Shown here piece after piece: positions 18,691 through 29,043 of a stretch of 64,000 nucleotides of DNA. Source of the DNA: Heyndrickxia sporothermodurans (GTDB lineage: Bacteria > Bacillota > Bacilli > Bacillales > Bacillaceae_C); the NCBI GenBank assembly GCA_016756695.1, contig CP066701.1:4112001-4176000 (forward strand), given 5' to 3'. A program made the translations under genes and the position numbers. The number at the start of each line of letters is the position of its first letter. The stretch's first letter is position 1. The notes under the pieces are model-generated. The model worked only from the letters and a program-made list of their open reading frames with translations, was not told where the DNA came from and made no database searches.

Positions 18691-21600
18691 TTATGTTTCA
18701 ACTAGTTCTTTAGATGATTCAAGTCTAACGGATACAAGTTTAGATACGCCGGATTCTTGCATTGTGACGCCATAAAGGACGTCCGCTTCCTCCATCGTAC
18801 CTTTTCGATGCGTGATTACAATGAATTGCGTTTCTTCGCTAAATTTTTTTAAATATTTACTAAAACGGTATACGTTTGCTTCATCCAGTGCTGCTTCCAC
18901 TTCATCTAAAATACAGAAAGGAACAGGTCGAACTTTTAAAATAGCAAATAATAGCGCAATTGCAGTTAGTGCACGTTCTCCTCCGGATAATAACCCTAAG
19001 TTTTGCAACTTCTTTCCGGGCGGCTGAGCGACAATATCTACTCCCGTATTCAATAAATCAGTCGGGTCCGTTAATTTTAATTCAGCACGTCCTCCACCGA
19101 ATAACGCTTTAAAAATCGGTTCAAAATGAAACTTTACCGATTCAAATGTTTGCTGGAAACGCTTTTTCATTTCTTCATCCATTTCATCAATAATTTGCAG
19201 TAATGTCTCTTTCGCGGACACTAAGTCTGATTGTTGTTCCATTAAAAACTGATATCGTTCTGATACGCGTTCGTATTCATCAATCGCACCGATATTAACA
19301 GTCCCTAATTCTTCAATGGCAAGTTTAATTAGTTTTACGCGTTTTCGCGCATCTTCAATTGGGATTTGCAGTGGATATTTCTCTTTAGCCGCCTCAAAGG
19401 TTAACATATATTCTTCATTTAAACGGTTAAGTCGATTTTCTAAATCAACATCGATTCGATTAATTTTCACTTCTTCATCTTTAACTACTTCTACTAAACC
19501 TTTATGTTGCCTCTTTAGTTCTTTAATTGCTAATTCAGCATCTTCGAGTTTTGTTTGTAATTGCATCCGTTCTTCTCTACGGATTGAAATTAGCTTAGTT
19601 GTTTCGATCTTATCGGTTAATTTTTTCTCCGCCGCTACAGATAATTCTGCTTCCCCTGAATGATTATTGGACATTTGACTTACTAACCAGTTGAGCTCTT
19701 CTTCATAACTAGTTTTTTTCGCACTTACTTCTTCGTATTCTACTTTTACAGTTGCAAGTTTTTCACGACTAGTTACAAGTTGCTCATTTTTCACTGCCAG
19801 TTCTGCTTTTAAATCACTAATTTCAGCTAGTAATTCATCCTTTGAAGTGTTTTGATTATTTTTTTTCTTTGTTAAATCTTCAATTTCTTTATCAAGTTGT
19901 TCAATGTTTTTCGTTATTTGCGTTAAAGTGGCAGTTAGTTCATTTATGCGGCGATCTACATTATGAACAGTAGTATTCGATTCATTACGCTCCATATCGT
20001 AAATTTGGAGTTTTTCATTTAGATTTTTTTCGGCTAATTCAATTTGCCTCATTTCCGATTTCAATTCTTGTTGCTTTAAGCGAAGGAGCTCTCCAGCGCT
20101 TCTCATTTCTTCAAGTATCTTTTCATTGCTGTTTACGTCTTGTTTAAGTGTTTTAACTTGCTGCTCAAGCTGATCTGTTTTTTCTTCCATCAATTTCGTT
20201 TTTTCTTTAAGATCTTCGAGTTCTCCTTTTCGGCTGATTAACGATGTAGAGGATTGCTTCACAGTCCCGCCCGTCATCGAACCACCCGGGTTAACAACGT
20301 CTCCATCTAATGTCACTAATCGATATCGGTATTGCAATAGCTTGGCAATTTCATTTGCCCCTCGAAGATCTTTTGTAATAATTACATTTCCTAAAAGATT
20401 AGAAATGATTGTTTGATACTTTTGATCGATTTTTACAATATCAGCTGCAATACCTATAAATGCTTCATGCTTACTAATCAATTCCAATTGGCTTCCCGAC
20501 AACCCTTTGCCTTTAATAATATTTAACGGCAAAAAGGTAGCACGTCCATATCGATTAGTTTTTAAATATTCAATCGCCTTTCTACCATCGGCTTCTGTCG
20601 CAACGACGACATTTTGCATTGCTCCGCCTAATGCTGTTTCAATTGAGAGCTCATATTGTTTAGGAACTTGTATAAGCTCCGCAACGGCACCTTCAATCCC
20701 AGAAAGCTTAGAATTTCTAGCTTTTAATACTTCCCGAACACCATGGAAGAAACCGGTATAATCCTCTTCCATTTCCTCTAAAGTTTCTTTTCGAGACTTT
20801 GCTTTTTGCAAATACTGAAAAGCTTGATAAAGTGTCGTTTCTTGCTTTTGATATTGATTTTTCAATGCTTCCAGCTTTTTTTGATGTTCGCGGAATGCAA
20901 GAACTTGGTCTTCAATTTGCTTATCGACTTTTTCTAGTTCCTCATTCGTTTTCTGCTTCTCTTCTAAAATCGTTTGTCTTTGTTCTAGGTATTTTTTATT
21001 TTCACCATCAAGCTTTATTTTTTTAGCTTCCTGTTGTCCTAATTGCTGCTCAAGTAAGGCCAACTCGTTTTTATAAGTTGCCTTTTCATTTAAAAGCTCA
21101 ATATAATCGCTTTTTAATGATTCAATCATTTCTTCAATATTAATATTATATTGATTCATTAGTTCTGTTTTTTCTTTTAATTTTTTTTTCAGCGCAGCAG
21201 CCGATTTAGTATGATGATCGTATTCTGTTACCAATGTTGTTTTTTGTTCCTCAAGCTTCTTAAGCTTGCTTATAAGCTCTTCAATGTTTTTTTCATATTG
21301 CTCTTTATTACTGCTTGCATTCTTTTTTCTTTCTTTTAAAACTTCTTTACGTCCTTCAAGCTTTTCAAGCTCTTCTGTCGCTGAAAGTAACACATTTTGC
21401 AAATCATTTATTGATTCATCTAATGCGGCAAGAGTATCGCGCATTTTCTCAAGAGTGGCTTCTTCTTTTTGGATGTTAGCTGACAAAGCCATTTCCTTAT
21501 CCTGATGAATTCCTAGCTCCTGCTTCAATGTTTCCCATTTTTTACTTAGCTCTTCTATTTCATAAACCGTTAAAGCGACTTCGAAATTTTCAAGTTCAGC

Positions 21601-22257
21601 TTTTTTATCTAAATACTCTTTAGCAAGTGATGCTTGGATTTTCAAGGGTTCTACTTGATTCTCCAATTCATGAAGAATATCGTTTACCCGATTTAGATTT
21701 TCACCCGTTTCATTTAATTTCGATTCAGCTTTCTTTTTTCGGGTTTTATATTTAAGTACTCCAGCAGCTTCTTCGAAAATCGTTCTTCTTTCCTCGGCTT
21801 TACTGTTTAATATTTCTTCAACTTTCCCTTGGCTAATAATTGAAAAAGCTTCTCTGCCAAGTCCGGAATCCATAAATAAATCAATAATATCTTTCAAGCG
21901 GCATGACTGTTTATTAATAGAAAACTCACTATCACCTGAACGATATACCCTTCTCGTTACACTAACTTCATTGTAGTCAATTGGTAACTGATGGTCTTCG
22001 TTATCTAGTGTTAATGTCACTTCTGCGAAGTTTAATTGTTTTCTGGAATCACTTCCGGCGAAAATGACATCTTCCATTTTCCCACCTCGAAGCGATTTTG
22101 CTGATTGCTCACCGAGAACCCATCTGACTGCATCGATTATATTACTTTTTCCGCTTCCATTTGGGCCTACAACAGCAGTTACTCCAGAAACAAAATCGAT
22201 CGTGATTCTTTCCGCAAAGGATTTAAATCCAACAACATCTAAGCGTTTAAGAAACAA
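18691..22257 (-). CDS. smc: Chromosome partition protein SMC
   Basis: Large ATPase that, with ScpA and ScpB, loads at ParB sites and organises the chromosome. The Walker A motif GPNGSGKSN is at residues 31-39. Two long coiled-coil arms (about 165-500 and 670-1010) flank the hinge (about 510-660, containing GGSMTGG). The C-terminal head has LSGGERALTAIALLFA and the Walker B FCILDEVEAALDEAN. Length 1188 is standard. It lies between rnc and ftsY. Confidence 0.97.
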   Translation of the reverse strand: MFLKRLDVVGFKSFAERITIDFVSGVTAVVGPNGSGKSNIIDAVRWVLGEQSAKSLRGGKMEDVIFAGSDSRKQLNFAEVTLTLDNEDHQLPIDYNEVSVTRRVYRSGDSEFSINKQSCRLKDIIDLFMDSGLGREAFSIISQGKVEEILNSKAEERRTIFEEAAGVLKYKTRKKKAESKLNETGENLNRVNDILHELENQVEPLKIQASLAKEYLDKKAELENFEVALTVYEIEELSKKWETLKQELGIHQDKEMALSANIQKEEATLEKMRDTLAALDESINDLQNVLLSATEELEKLEGRKEVLKERKKNASSNKEQYEKNIEELISKLKKLEEQKTTLVTEYDHHTKSAAALKKKLKEKTELMNQYNINIEEMIESLKSDYIELLNEKATYKNELALLEQQLGQQEAKKIKLDGENKKYLEQRQTILEEKQKTNEELEKVDKQIEDQVLAFREHQKKLEALKNQYQKQETTLYQAFQYLQKAKSRKETLEEMEEDYTGFFHGVREVLKARNSKLSGIEGAVAELIQVPKQYELSIETALGGAMQNVVVATEADGRKAIEYLKTNRYGRATFLPLNIIKGKGLSGSQLELISKHEAFIGIAADIVKIDQKYQTIISNLLGNVIITKDLRGANEIAKLLQYRYRLVTLDGDVVNPGGSMTGGTVKQSSTSLISRKGELEDLKEKTKLMEEKTDQLEQQVKTLKQDVNSNEKILEEMRSAGELLRLKQQELKSEMRQIELAEKNLNEKLQIYDMERNESNTTVHNVDRRINELTATLTQITKNIEQLDKEIEDLTKKKNNQNTSKDELLAEISDLKAELAVKNEQLVTSREKLATVKVEYEEVSAKKTSYEEELNWLVSQMSNNHSGEAELSVAAEKKLTDKIETTKLISIRREERMQLQTKLEDAELAIKELKRQHKGLVEVVKDEEVKINRIDVDLENRLNRLNEEYMLTFEAAKEKYPLQIPIEDARKRVKLIKLAIEELGTVNIGAIDEYERVSERYQFLMEQQSDLVSAKETLLQIIDEMDEEMKKRFQQTFESVKFHFEPIFKALFGGGRAELKLTDPTDLLNTGVDIVAQPPGKKLQNLGLLSGGERALTAIALLFAILKVRPVPFCILDEVEAALDEANVYRFSKYLKKFSEETQFIVITHRKGTMEEADVLYGVTMQESGVSKLVSVRLESSKELVET

Positions 22258-22319
22258 GAAACTCTCCTCCTATATCCTTTTCTTCCTTGCTGTTTTTCTC
22301 TTAGGAGAAGTACAACATT

Positions 22320-23069
22320 TTATTTTTCCTGGAGTGGCGATTTTAGTTTGCTTAAAGCAATTTGTGCCGCATGTTGTTCAGCCTCTTTTTTAGACCTTCC
22401 AGTTCCAGTTCCTAATTCTTCTTTATTTAAAAGTACACGTGAGACGAATTCTCTATTATGTGCCGGACCTCTTTCTTGAAGAACTACATATTCAAGTACA
22501 CCAGCAGCATCTTTTTGGATAAATTCCTGTAGTTGACTTTTAAAATCCATCACATGAGAAAAAGCACCGGCATTAATTTTAGGGTAAACAATTTTTTCTA
22601 AAATTGAGATGACCGTTTCCAGACCTTGATCTAAAAAAAGAGCACCGATAAACGCCTCAAATACGTCTGCAAGTAGTGCTGGACGTGTGCGGCCACCAGT
22701 CATTTCCTCACCTTTTCCTAATAAAACAAGCTCACCAAATTGTAATTCATTGGCAAAGGTCACTAATGACGGCTCACATACGATGGCAGCCCTTAATTTA
22801 GTTAACTTTCCTTCACTCATAGTTGGATACTTATTATATAGAAATTGTGAAACAGTTAATTCAAGTACAGCATCCCCTAAAAATTCAAGTCGTTCATTAT
22901 CTGCATGTAGCTTCTTGCGATGCTCATTCACATATGATGAATGTGTAAATGCTTGCTTTAATAAATCTAATCGATTAAATTGAATACCAATTCTCTCTTG
23001 AAATCGATTAAACTTCTCATCTATCCTCAAAGTTATTTGTTTTTCTCTATCACGATTTTTTTTCCGCAT
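22320..23069 (-). CDS. rnc: Ribonuclease III
   Basis: Double-strand-specific endonuclease that processes rRNA and scRNA precursors. The catalytic signature [13 protein letters not shown] is in the N-terminal half, with the second acidic cluster in [18 protein letters not shown] double-stranded RNA-binding domain ([12 protein letters not shown] to the end) follows. It has 249 residues, like the B. subtilis enzyme, and lies between acpP and smc. Confidence 0.97.
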   Translation of the reverse strand: MRKKNRDREKQITLRIDEKFNRFQERIGIQFNRLDLLKQAFTHSSYVNEHRKKLHADNERLEFLGDAVLELTVSQFLYNKYPTMSEGKLTKLRAAIVCEPSLVTFANELQFGELVLLGKGEEMTGGRTRPALLADVFEAFIGALFLDQGLETVISILEKIVYPKINAGAFSHVMDFKSQLQEFIQKDAAGVLEYVVLQERGPAHNREFVSRVLLNKEELGTGTGRSKKEAEQHAAQIALSKLKSPLQEK

Positions 23070-23173
23070 AGGTCATCCACCTTGTTTATCTTTCTTTATT
23101 AAATACTCCATATAAATTTTATTAAAAAAACACCCGAAGTGCAAAGTCCTCATTTAATATTTTTTAATAGATC

Positions 23174-23230
23174 ATAGAAAAAGAGGTTGACCCTTTTACA
23201 AAAAGTGCAAAACACCTTTGGGTCAACCTC
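23174..23230 (-). terminator. Terminator after acpP
   Basis: An 11-bp stem (GAGGTTGACCC and its complement) with a 26-base loop, followed by TTTTTC on the minus strand. It marks the end of the fapR operon ahead of rnc. The long loop may allow partial read-through. Confidence 0.75.
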
Positions 23231-23254
23231 GTTTTAGTGATTCGGAACGAACGA

Positions 23255-23488
23255 TTATGCTTTAGCTTGTATGTAATTAACAGCGTCGCCCACTGTAGCA
23301 ATTTTTTCAGCATCATCGTCGGAAATTTCCATGTCAAATTCATCCTCTAATTCCATTACTAATTCAACAACATCAAGGGAATCTGCACCTAGATCATCTT
23401 TAAAAGAAGCATCTAAAGTAACTTTAGATTCCTCAACACCTAGACGATCCACGATAATTTTCGTTACACGTTCTAATACATCTGCCAT
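23255..23488 (-). CDS. acpP: Acyl carrier protein
   Basis: Carrier of growing acyl chains in type II fatty acid synthesis. The phosphopantetheine attachment Ser 37 lies in [13 protein letters not shown], followed by an acidic helix II. The ATG at 23488, with GGGGAGGTG upstream, gives 77 residues; the three-codon upstream extension is ignored. It is the last gene of fapR-plsX-fabD-fabG-acpP. Confidence 0.97.
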   Translation of the reverse strand: MADVLERVTKIIVDRLGVEESKVTLDASFKDDLGADSLDVVELVMELEDEFDMEISDDDAEKIATVGDAVNYIQAKA

Positions 23489-23547
23489 TCGGTTCACCTC
23501 CCCTCAAGACATTATAGAGGATATTATCGAAATAATAAAGCGAAACT

Positions 23548-24291
23548 TTACATTACCATCCCGCCATCGACGTGAAGGGTTTGCCCAGTCATATAGTCTG
23601 ATGAAGAAGATGCAAGAAAGACAACGACATTCGCAACATTTTTTGGTTCTCCAAAACGTGCCAACGGAATTTGCTTTAGCATTTCACTTTGAACATCCTC
23701 CGGAAGTTTATCAGTCATTTCAGTTGTAATAAACCCAGGTGCTACCGCATTCACATTAATTCCTCGAGATGCCAATTCTTTCGCCGTTGATTTTGTAAGT
23801 CCAATGACACCTGATTTAGCTGCAACATAATTGGCTTGTCCAGGATTTCCACTTACGCCCACAATTGATGAGATGTTAATAATTTTTCCTGAGCGTTGTT
23901 TCATCATTTGTCGAGTAACACCTTTAGTACAAAGAAATACACCTTTTAAATTCGTGTTAATAACATCATCCCACTCATCTTCCTTCATTCTCATGATCAA
24001 ATTATCACGAGTGATGCCTGCGTTATTTACAAGGATATCAATTTTCCCAAACAGACCAATAGTTTCTTTTATCATTCCTTGTACTTCATCATTATTTGCG
24101 ACATTGCATTGAATAGCCTTCGCTTCTCTTCCTAATGCTTTAATTTCCTCAACCACTTCATTCGCACGCGCCTCACTGCCGGCGTAATTTACAATTACAT
24201 TAGCTCCTTCTCTTGCAAGTTCTAATGCTATTTCACGACCAATTCCACGTGATGCTCCTGTAACTAAAGCAACTTTCCCTTCAAGTAACAT
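23548..24291 (-). CDS. fabG: 3-oxoacyl-ACP reductase
   Basis: NADPH-dependent short-chain dehydrogenase that reduces 3-ketoacyl-ACP in each elongation round. The cofactor motif TGASRGIG is at about residues 11-18, and the catalytic Ser...Tyr-x3-Lys is in NISSIVG and NYVAAKSG. The start at 24291 is preceded by GGGGGAG; six extra upstream codons are not needed. Length is 247 residues, and the gene is the fourth of the FapR-controlled operon. Confidence 0.97.
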   Translation of the reverse strand: MLLEGKVALVTGASRGIGREIALELAREGANVIVNYAGSEARANEVVEEIKALGREAKAIQCNVANNDEVQGMIKETIGLFGKIDILVNNAGITRDNLIMRMKEDEWDDVINTNLKGVFLCTKGVTRQMMKQRSGKIINISSIVGVSGNPGQANYVAAKSGVIGLTKSTAKELASRGINVNAVAPGFITTEMTDKLPEDVQSEMLKQIPLARFGEPKNVANVVVFLASSSSDYMTGQTLHVDGGMVM

Positions 24292-24328
24292 CGTTTCTCC
24301 CCCATTCATTTTACGGACCTAGTTACGA

Positions 24329-25273
24329 TTATAATTTCAATTCATTTACGACTTGCTGACAGCTTTCAAAATCTTGGACCGAGTATGTTTTTACATTTCG
24401 ATTAATTTTTTTAATTAAACCAGATAGCACTTTACCAGGTCCGATTTCAATAAATGTATCTACACCTAGTTCAAGCATCGTAAGTACGGAATCTTCCCAT
24501 AAAACAGGAGAATACAGTTGCTCGATTAATTTCTCTTTAATATCTGATGCTTTACTTATTGGAGCAGCTGTCACATTAGCAATAACCGGAATTTTTGAAT
24601 CTTGAACTTTCACTTCATCGAGAACCTCGACAAATTTTTGTGCTGCCGGCTTCATTAATTCGGAATGAAATGGACCGCTAACCTGTAATGGTAATGCTCG
24701 TTTAGCACCTTTTTCTTTCGCTAAAACGCTTGCCTTTTCTACCCCTTTTACTGTTCCGGAAATTACAATTTGACCAGGACAATTTAAATTAGCCAATTGT
24801 ACGGAATCGCCATTTGCTGTCACTTCATCTGTCACTTTTTGCAAATCGTTGCGATCCATACCCAAAATAGCTGCCATCGTACCTTCCCCATTTGGCACAG
24901 CTTCCTCCATATATTCACCACGCTTGTGGACCGCAAATACTGCGTCTTCAAAATCCATTGCTCCTGCTGCGACAAGTGCAGAATATTCCCCTAAACTATG
25001 TCCAGCAGTGTAATCCGGCCGAATTCCTGCTTCCTCTAAACATGTTAAAATTGCTATACTAGTCGTTAATAATGCTGGTTGCGCATTTGTTGTTAAGGTT
25101 AATTTTTCATCTGGTCCATTAAAAATAATATCCGATAATGAATAGCCCAATCGTTGATCTGCACTTTCAAAAATAGATTTCGCTTGATCGCTTTTTTCTA
25201 CAACGGATTTCCCCATACCAACCGTTTGAGAACCTTGGCCTGGAAATACAAATGCTATTTTCCCCACTATCAT
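24329..25273 (-). CDS. fabD: Malonyl-CoA:ACP transacylase
   Basis: Loads malonate from CoA onto ACP for fatty acid synthesis. The N-terminal FVFPGQGSQTVGMG and the nucleophile Ser 93 in AGHSLGEYSAL are present; the His of the dyad lies in SGPFHSELM. It has 314 residues. The start codon follows the plsX stop directly, and its ribosome site AAGGAG lies within the last plsX codons, so translation is likely coupled. Confidence 0.97.
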   Translation of the reverse strand: MIVGKIAFVFPGQGSQTVGMGKSVVEKSDQAKSIFESADQRLGYSLSDIIFNGPDEKLTLTTNAQPALLTTSIAILTCLEEAGIRPDYTAGHSLGEYSALVAAGAMDFEDAVFAVHKRGEYMEEAVPNGEGTMAAILGMDRNDLQKVTDEVTANGDSVQLANLNCPGQIVISGTVKGVEKASVLAKEKGAKRALPLQVSGPFHSELMKPAAQKFVEVLDEVKVQDSKIPVIANVTAAPISKASDIKEKLIEQLYSPVLWEDSVLTMLELGVDTFIEIGPGKVLSGLIKKINRNVKTYSVQDFESCQQVVNELKL

Positions 25274-26275
25274 CTACTCCTTAGTTATTTCATTTTCTTT
25301 TTGAATTGTTTCTTTTATAATTCTCGTTACTTTATGACTTGCCATATCATTAGCCTGTCTAATTGCATTATAAAGTGCATTTGCATTGGATGACCCATGT
25401 GCTTTAATAACCGGTGAATTAAGACCGAACAACCCTGCTCCACCGTATTCAGTGTAATCCATCATGTTTTTTAGATCTTTTAATTCGTTTTTAACTAATC
25501 CTGCTGCTATTTTGCTTTTGAAGTTTGTCATAAACGTTTTTTTCAATAAAGAGAATAAAGATCCTGCCGTTCCCTCAATCGTTTTTAATACCATATTGCC
25601 GGTAAAACCATCGGTAACGACTACATCGGCTGGTCCTTGCAATAGATCCCTTGACTCAATATTACCAACAAAATGAAGATTAGAATCTTTAAGTAATTCA
25701 AAGGCCTTCTTCGTTAACTCATTTCCCTTCTTCTCTTCTGTTCCAATATTTAACAACCCAACTTTTGGCTTTTCTATTCCACGTACTTTTTGAGCATATA
25801 TTGAACCCATAATTGCATATTGAAGAAGATGTTCCGGTTTAGCTTCAGCATTTGCACCAAGATCTAACATCACAAAGCCTTTACCATCCACTGTTGGTAA
25901 AGTAGGTGCCAATGCCGGCCGTTCGATTCCATCGATTCGCCCTACTATAAATAGGCCAGCTGCCATTAAGGCACCTGTATTTCCTGCTGATATACATGCA
26001 TCTGCTTTTCCAGCTGCAACTGCCTGTGCCATTAAAACCATTGACGCATTCTTTTTTCTACGAACCGCCCTTACTGGTTCGTCAGTTCCTTCAATCTTTT
26101 CATCCGTATGGACTATTTCCACACGCGCATTAGGTTCTAAATACTGTTGAATTTCTTGTTCTTTCCCAAAAAGTATGATCTCAATATCAGTAAATTCTTT
26201 TATCGCTTTATTTATACCCAATACGATTTCTTTAGGGGCATTGTCTCCCCCCATTGCATCGATGGCAATTTTCAT
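25274..26275 (-). CDS. plsX: Phosphate acyltransferase PlsX
   Basis: Makes acyl-phosphate from acyl-ACP; the acyl-phosphate is used by PlsY for phospholipid synthesis and can also be made by Fak from exogenous fatty acids. The opening [18 protein letters not shown] is diagnostic, as are [10 protein letters not shown] and VVTDGFTGN. The ATG at 26275 is chosen over one three codons upstream by analogy with the family and by AAGGGATG spacing. The gene is second in the fapR operon. Confidence 0.96.
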   Translation of the reverse strand: MKIAIDAMGGDNAPKEIVLGINKAIKEFTDIEIILFGKEQEIQQYLEPNARVEIVHTDEKIEGTDEPVRAVRRKKNASMVLMAQAVAAGKADACISAGNTGALMAAGLFIVGRIDGIERPALAPTLPTVDGKGFVMLDLGANAEAKPEHLLQYAIMGSIYAQKVRGIEKPKVGLLNIGTEEKKGNELTKKAFELLKDSNLHFVGNIESRDLLQGPADVVVTDGFTGNMVLKTIEGTAGSLFSLLKKTFMTNFKSKIAAGLVKNELKDLKNMMDYTEYGGAGLFGLNSPVIKAHGSSNANALYNAIRQANDMASHKVTRIIKETIQKENEITKE

Positions 26276-26321
26276 TATTTTCATCCCTTACTCTTACTGT
26301 TATCGTTTCATAATTAAAGGC

Positions 26322-26885
26322 TTACTTACTATTACGAAACATTTCAAATTCACCCTTAAACACTAACTCATTTCCAACAAAACTATCAACATTAACGATT
26401 GTACGATCCTTTTCATTATGTATATCACAAACCTTCGCTTTTGCAACCACACGTTCACCTTGCTTTACTGAACGAGTAAAATGAATATTAGCTTTTGCCG
26501 TTAATGCTAGCTCATCATTAATTACAGCAACCGCTAATGAATTTGCTTGCGCAAAAAGATGATGTCCTCTAGCAATTGAATTCCGTTTAAAGACATGTTC
26601 CTTTTTTACTTCAAAAATCGAAATTGCGCTTTTATCAAGGTCAATATCAATAATTTCACCAATTACCTCATCAATTGGCAGTGATTTTACTTCATCATCA
26701 AATCTTTTCTCAGCGACATTTTTTATTCTTTCCCTTAATTCCGGAATCGATAATTCTAATCGATCTAAACGAATGGTTTGCACGCTGACTTTAAATTGTT
26801 CTGCAAGCTCTTCATCAGTAATAAATGGATTGTTATTTATCGTATCCTGTAATCGTTGTTGCCGCTCTTTTTTAATCATTTTCAT
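26322..26885 (-). CDS. fapR: Transcription factor FapR
   Basis: Repressor of fatty acid and phospholipid synthesis genes, released by malonyl-CoA. The N-terminal helix-turn-helix ([20 protein letters not shown]) is joined by a linker helix to a hot-dog-fold effector domain with the conserved [20 protein letters not shown]. The 187 residues match the family. It is the first gene of its own target operon, and a clear FapR box overlaps its promoter. Confidence 0.96.
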   Translation of the reverse strand: MKMIKKERQQRLQDTINNNPFITDEELAEQFKVSVQTIRLDRLELSIPELRERIKNVAEKRFDDEVKSLPIDEVIGEIIDIDLDKSAISIFEVKKEHVFKRNSIARGHHLFAQANSLAVAVINDELALTAKANIHFTRSVKQGERVVAKAKVCDIHNEKDRTIVNVDSFVGNELVFKGEFEMFRNSK

Positions 26886-26908
26886 AAAAATTCATCACCA
26901 TTCACGAT

Positions 26909-26959
26909 ATTAGGACTTGGTACTAATAGTAGTATATAAAAAGAAAAAGCAGAATGCAA
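26909..26959 (-). promoter_or_regulatory. fapR operon promoter with FapR operator
   Basis: On the minus strand TTGCAT (26954-26959) and TATACT (26931-26936) are 17 bases apart. Immediately downstream, at 26909-26927, lies ATTAGTACCAAGTCCTAAT, a strong match to the known FapR operator and covering the expected transcription start. This predicts autorepression relieved by malonyl-CoA. Confidence 0.85.
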
Positions 26960-26982
26960 GAATGGACTTCTATTCTGCTTTC
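26938..26982 (-). terminator. Terminator after recG, overlapping the fapR promoter
   Basis: A 10-bp stem (AAAGCAGAAT and its complement, 26972-26981 with 26946-26955) with a 16-base loop, then TTCTTTTT on the minus strand. The downstream arm contains part of the fapR -35 element, so recG termination and fapR initiation share DNA. Confidence 0.75.
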
Positions 26983-26988
26983 ACCTTT

Positions 26989-29043
26989 TTAATCAAGTTT
27001 TTCACCATCCATAACACCGGATTCCTCTAAATACTTTCGCAAATAATGATACTTTTGATCGTGCCAAAAATCTTTTTGGTTAATAAGTTGTGCCGCATCG
27101 TTTCTAGCTACTTCTAAAGCTCGATAATCATGTACCATATCAGCTACTTTAAATTCAGGCAATCCACTTTGCTTTTTTCCAAAAAAATCACCTGGTCCAC
27201 GCAATTCCAAATCTTTTTCGCTCAAAACAAATCCATCATTTGTTTCAATCATAATTTTCATTCTTTCTTTCCCAACATCCGTTTTCGGATTGGCAAGTAA
27301 AAAACAGTACGATTGATCCTGTCCTCTTCCAACGCGGCCCCGGAGTTGGTGCAATTGGGATAGTCCAAATCTTTCAGCATCATAAATGACCATAATCGTT
27401 GCATTAGGAACATTCACTCCAACTTCGACAACAGTAGTGGAAACTAAAATTTGTATGTCATTGTCACTAAATGCTTTCATCACATTTTCTTTTTCTGCGG
27501 GGTGCAGGCGTCCATGCATAAGACCGACTTTAAATTTATCGTAATAATAATCTGTAAGCATTTGATATACATCAATCGCATTTTGTAAATCTAATTTTTC
27601 CGATTCCTCGATTAAAGGACAAATGATATAGGCTTGTCTCTCTTTTATCAATTCTTTTTCAACAAAACGTAAAACCTTTTCAAGCATTTCATTTTTCACC
27701 CAGTAAGTTTCAATCCTTTTTCTTCCCGCAGGCATTTCATCAATAACCGACACATCCATTTCACCAAAGGCTGTGATAGCAAGTGTTCTCGGTATAGGGG
27801 TTGCTGTCATGAATAGTACATCGGGAGTTACACCTTTTTCTCTTAACACTCGTCGCTGTTCTACACCAAATCGATGTTGCTCATCTGTTATAACTAAACC
27901 TAATTTATTGAAATGAACATCATCCTGAATAAGTGCGTGTGTTCCAACTAAAACATGAATTTCACCTTTTCGGAGTCGTTCCAGCAAACCTTCACGTTTT
28001 TTCCCCTTTATCGAACTAGTTAGAAGTTCTATATTTAAGCCTGCTTGACCTAACATATTCTGAAGCGATACTGCATGTTGTTCTGCTAAAATTTCCGTTG
28101 GAACCATAAGGGCACCTTGGAATCCTGCTGTCCAACTGGCAAAAAGGGCAACTGCGGCAACGACTGTTTTACCCGAACCTACATCTCCTTGAAGCAAACG
28201 GTTCATACGATAGGGAGATTTGAGATCAGCACAAATTTCATTAATTACTCGTTTTTGCGCATTTGTTAATGGGAAAGGTAATAAATCAAAAAAAGCACGA
28301 AGTTTATTTAAGTCATAATGTTGGCTGATTCCCCCTGAATGTTCCCTTTCAAATTTTCTAAGAGCTTGCATTTTTAATTGAAAAAATAAAAATTCTTCAT
28401 AAACAAAACGACGTCTTGCCTGCTTGACATCCTCTTGAGTAATAGGAAAATGCATCATTTTCATTGCGTCTCTTCTAGGGAGTAATTTGTATTTTTTAAT
28501 TAAATCTTCAGGAAGATTTTCATTAATTTGATTGCCGTATGATTGAAATGCCAATCTAATAAACTTCCGTAAAGATTTAACTGTAAGCGAACCTCTCACC
28601 GTATAAACAGGTTCAAAATCAGCGTTTTTTTGGTATGGTCCTATTTTTAATTCCTGAGCTGTAATGGTTCCACGATGACGGTCCCATTTACCTGAAACTG
28701 TAATCGTATCCGAAATAGAAATTTTCTTTTTTAAATACGGTTGATTAAAAAAGAACACTTTTATGAGATTTTTACCTACTAATAAGTGAATAGTTAATCG
28801 AGAACGTTTACGATTATAAAAGACAAGAGAAGGTTCACTTTGAACCTTCCCTTCGACCGTTACTTTCTCATCGTGTTCAACATCTTGCAAATCTCGTAAA
28901 CGGTAATCGTCAAAACGATAAGGGAAATGTTCTAATAAATCAAGAACAGTAAAAATACCCATCGATGCTAACTGGCTTTCCGTCTCTTCACCAATACCTT
29001 TAATAATTGATACTGAATTTTCTAGTGTATTATTCACGTTCAT
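26989..29043 (-). CDS. recG: ATP-dependent DNA helicase RecG
   Basis: Branch-migrating helicase that regresses stalled forks and processes recombination intermediates. The N-terminal wedge/OB domain (about 1-240) is followed by the helicase core with Walker A GDVGSGKT, the DEQH box in VITDEQHRFG and motif VI QLRGRVGRG. Its 684 residues compare with 682 in B. subtilis. It overlaps the end of sdaAA by 14 bases. Confidence 0.97.
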   Translation of the reverse strand: MNVNNTLENSVSIIKGIGEETESQLASMGIFTVLDLLEHFPYRFDDYRLRDLQDVEHDEKVTVEGKVQSEPSLVFYNRKRSRLTIHLLVGKNLIKVFFFNQPYLKKKISISDTITVSGKWDRHRGTITAQELKIGPYQKNADFEPVYTVRGSLTVKSLRKFIRLAFQSYGNQINENLPEDLIKKYKLLPRRDAMKMMHFPITQEDVKQARRRFVYEEFLFFQLKMQALRKFEREHSGGISQHYDLNKLRAFFDLLPFPLTNAQKRVINEICADLKSPYRMNRLLQGDVGSGKTVVAAVALFASWTAGFQGALMVPTEILAEQHAVSLQNMLGQAGLNIELLTSSIKGKKREGLLERLRKGEIHVLVGTHALIQDDVHFNKLGLVITDEQHRFGVEQRRVLREKGVTPDVLFMTATPIPRTLAITAFGEMDVSVIDEMPAGRKRIETYWVKNEMLEKVLRFVEKELIKERQAYIICPLIEESEKLDLQNAIDVYQMLTDYYYDKFKVGLMHGRLHPAEKENVMKAFSDNDIQILVSTTVVEVGVNVPNATIMVIYDAERFGLSQLHQLRGRVGRGQDQSYCFLLANPKTDVGKERMKIMIETNDGFVLSEKDLELRGPGDFFGKKQSGLPEFKVADMVHDYRALEVARNDAAQLINQKDFWHDQKYHYLRKYLEESGVMDGEKLD

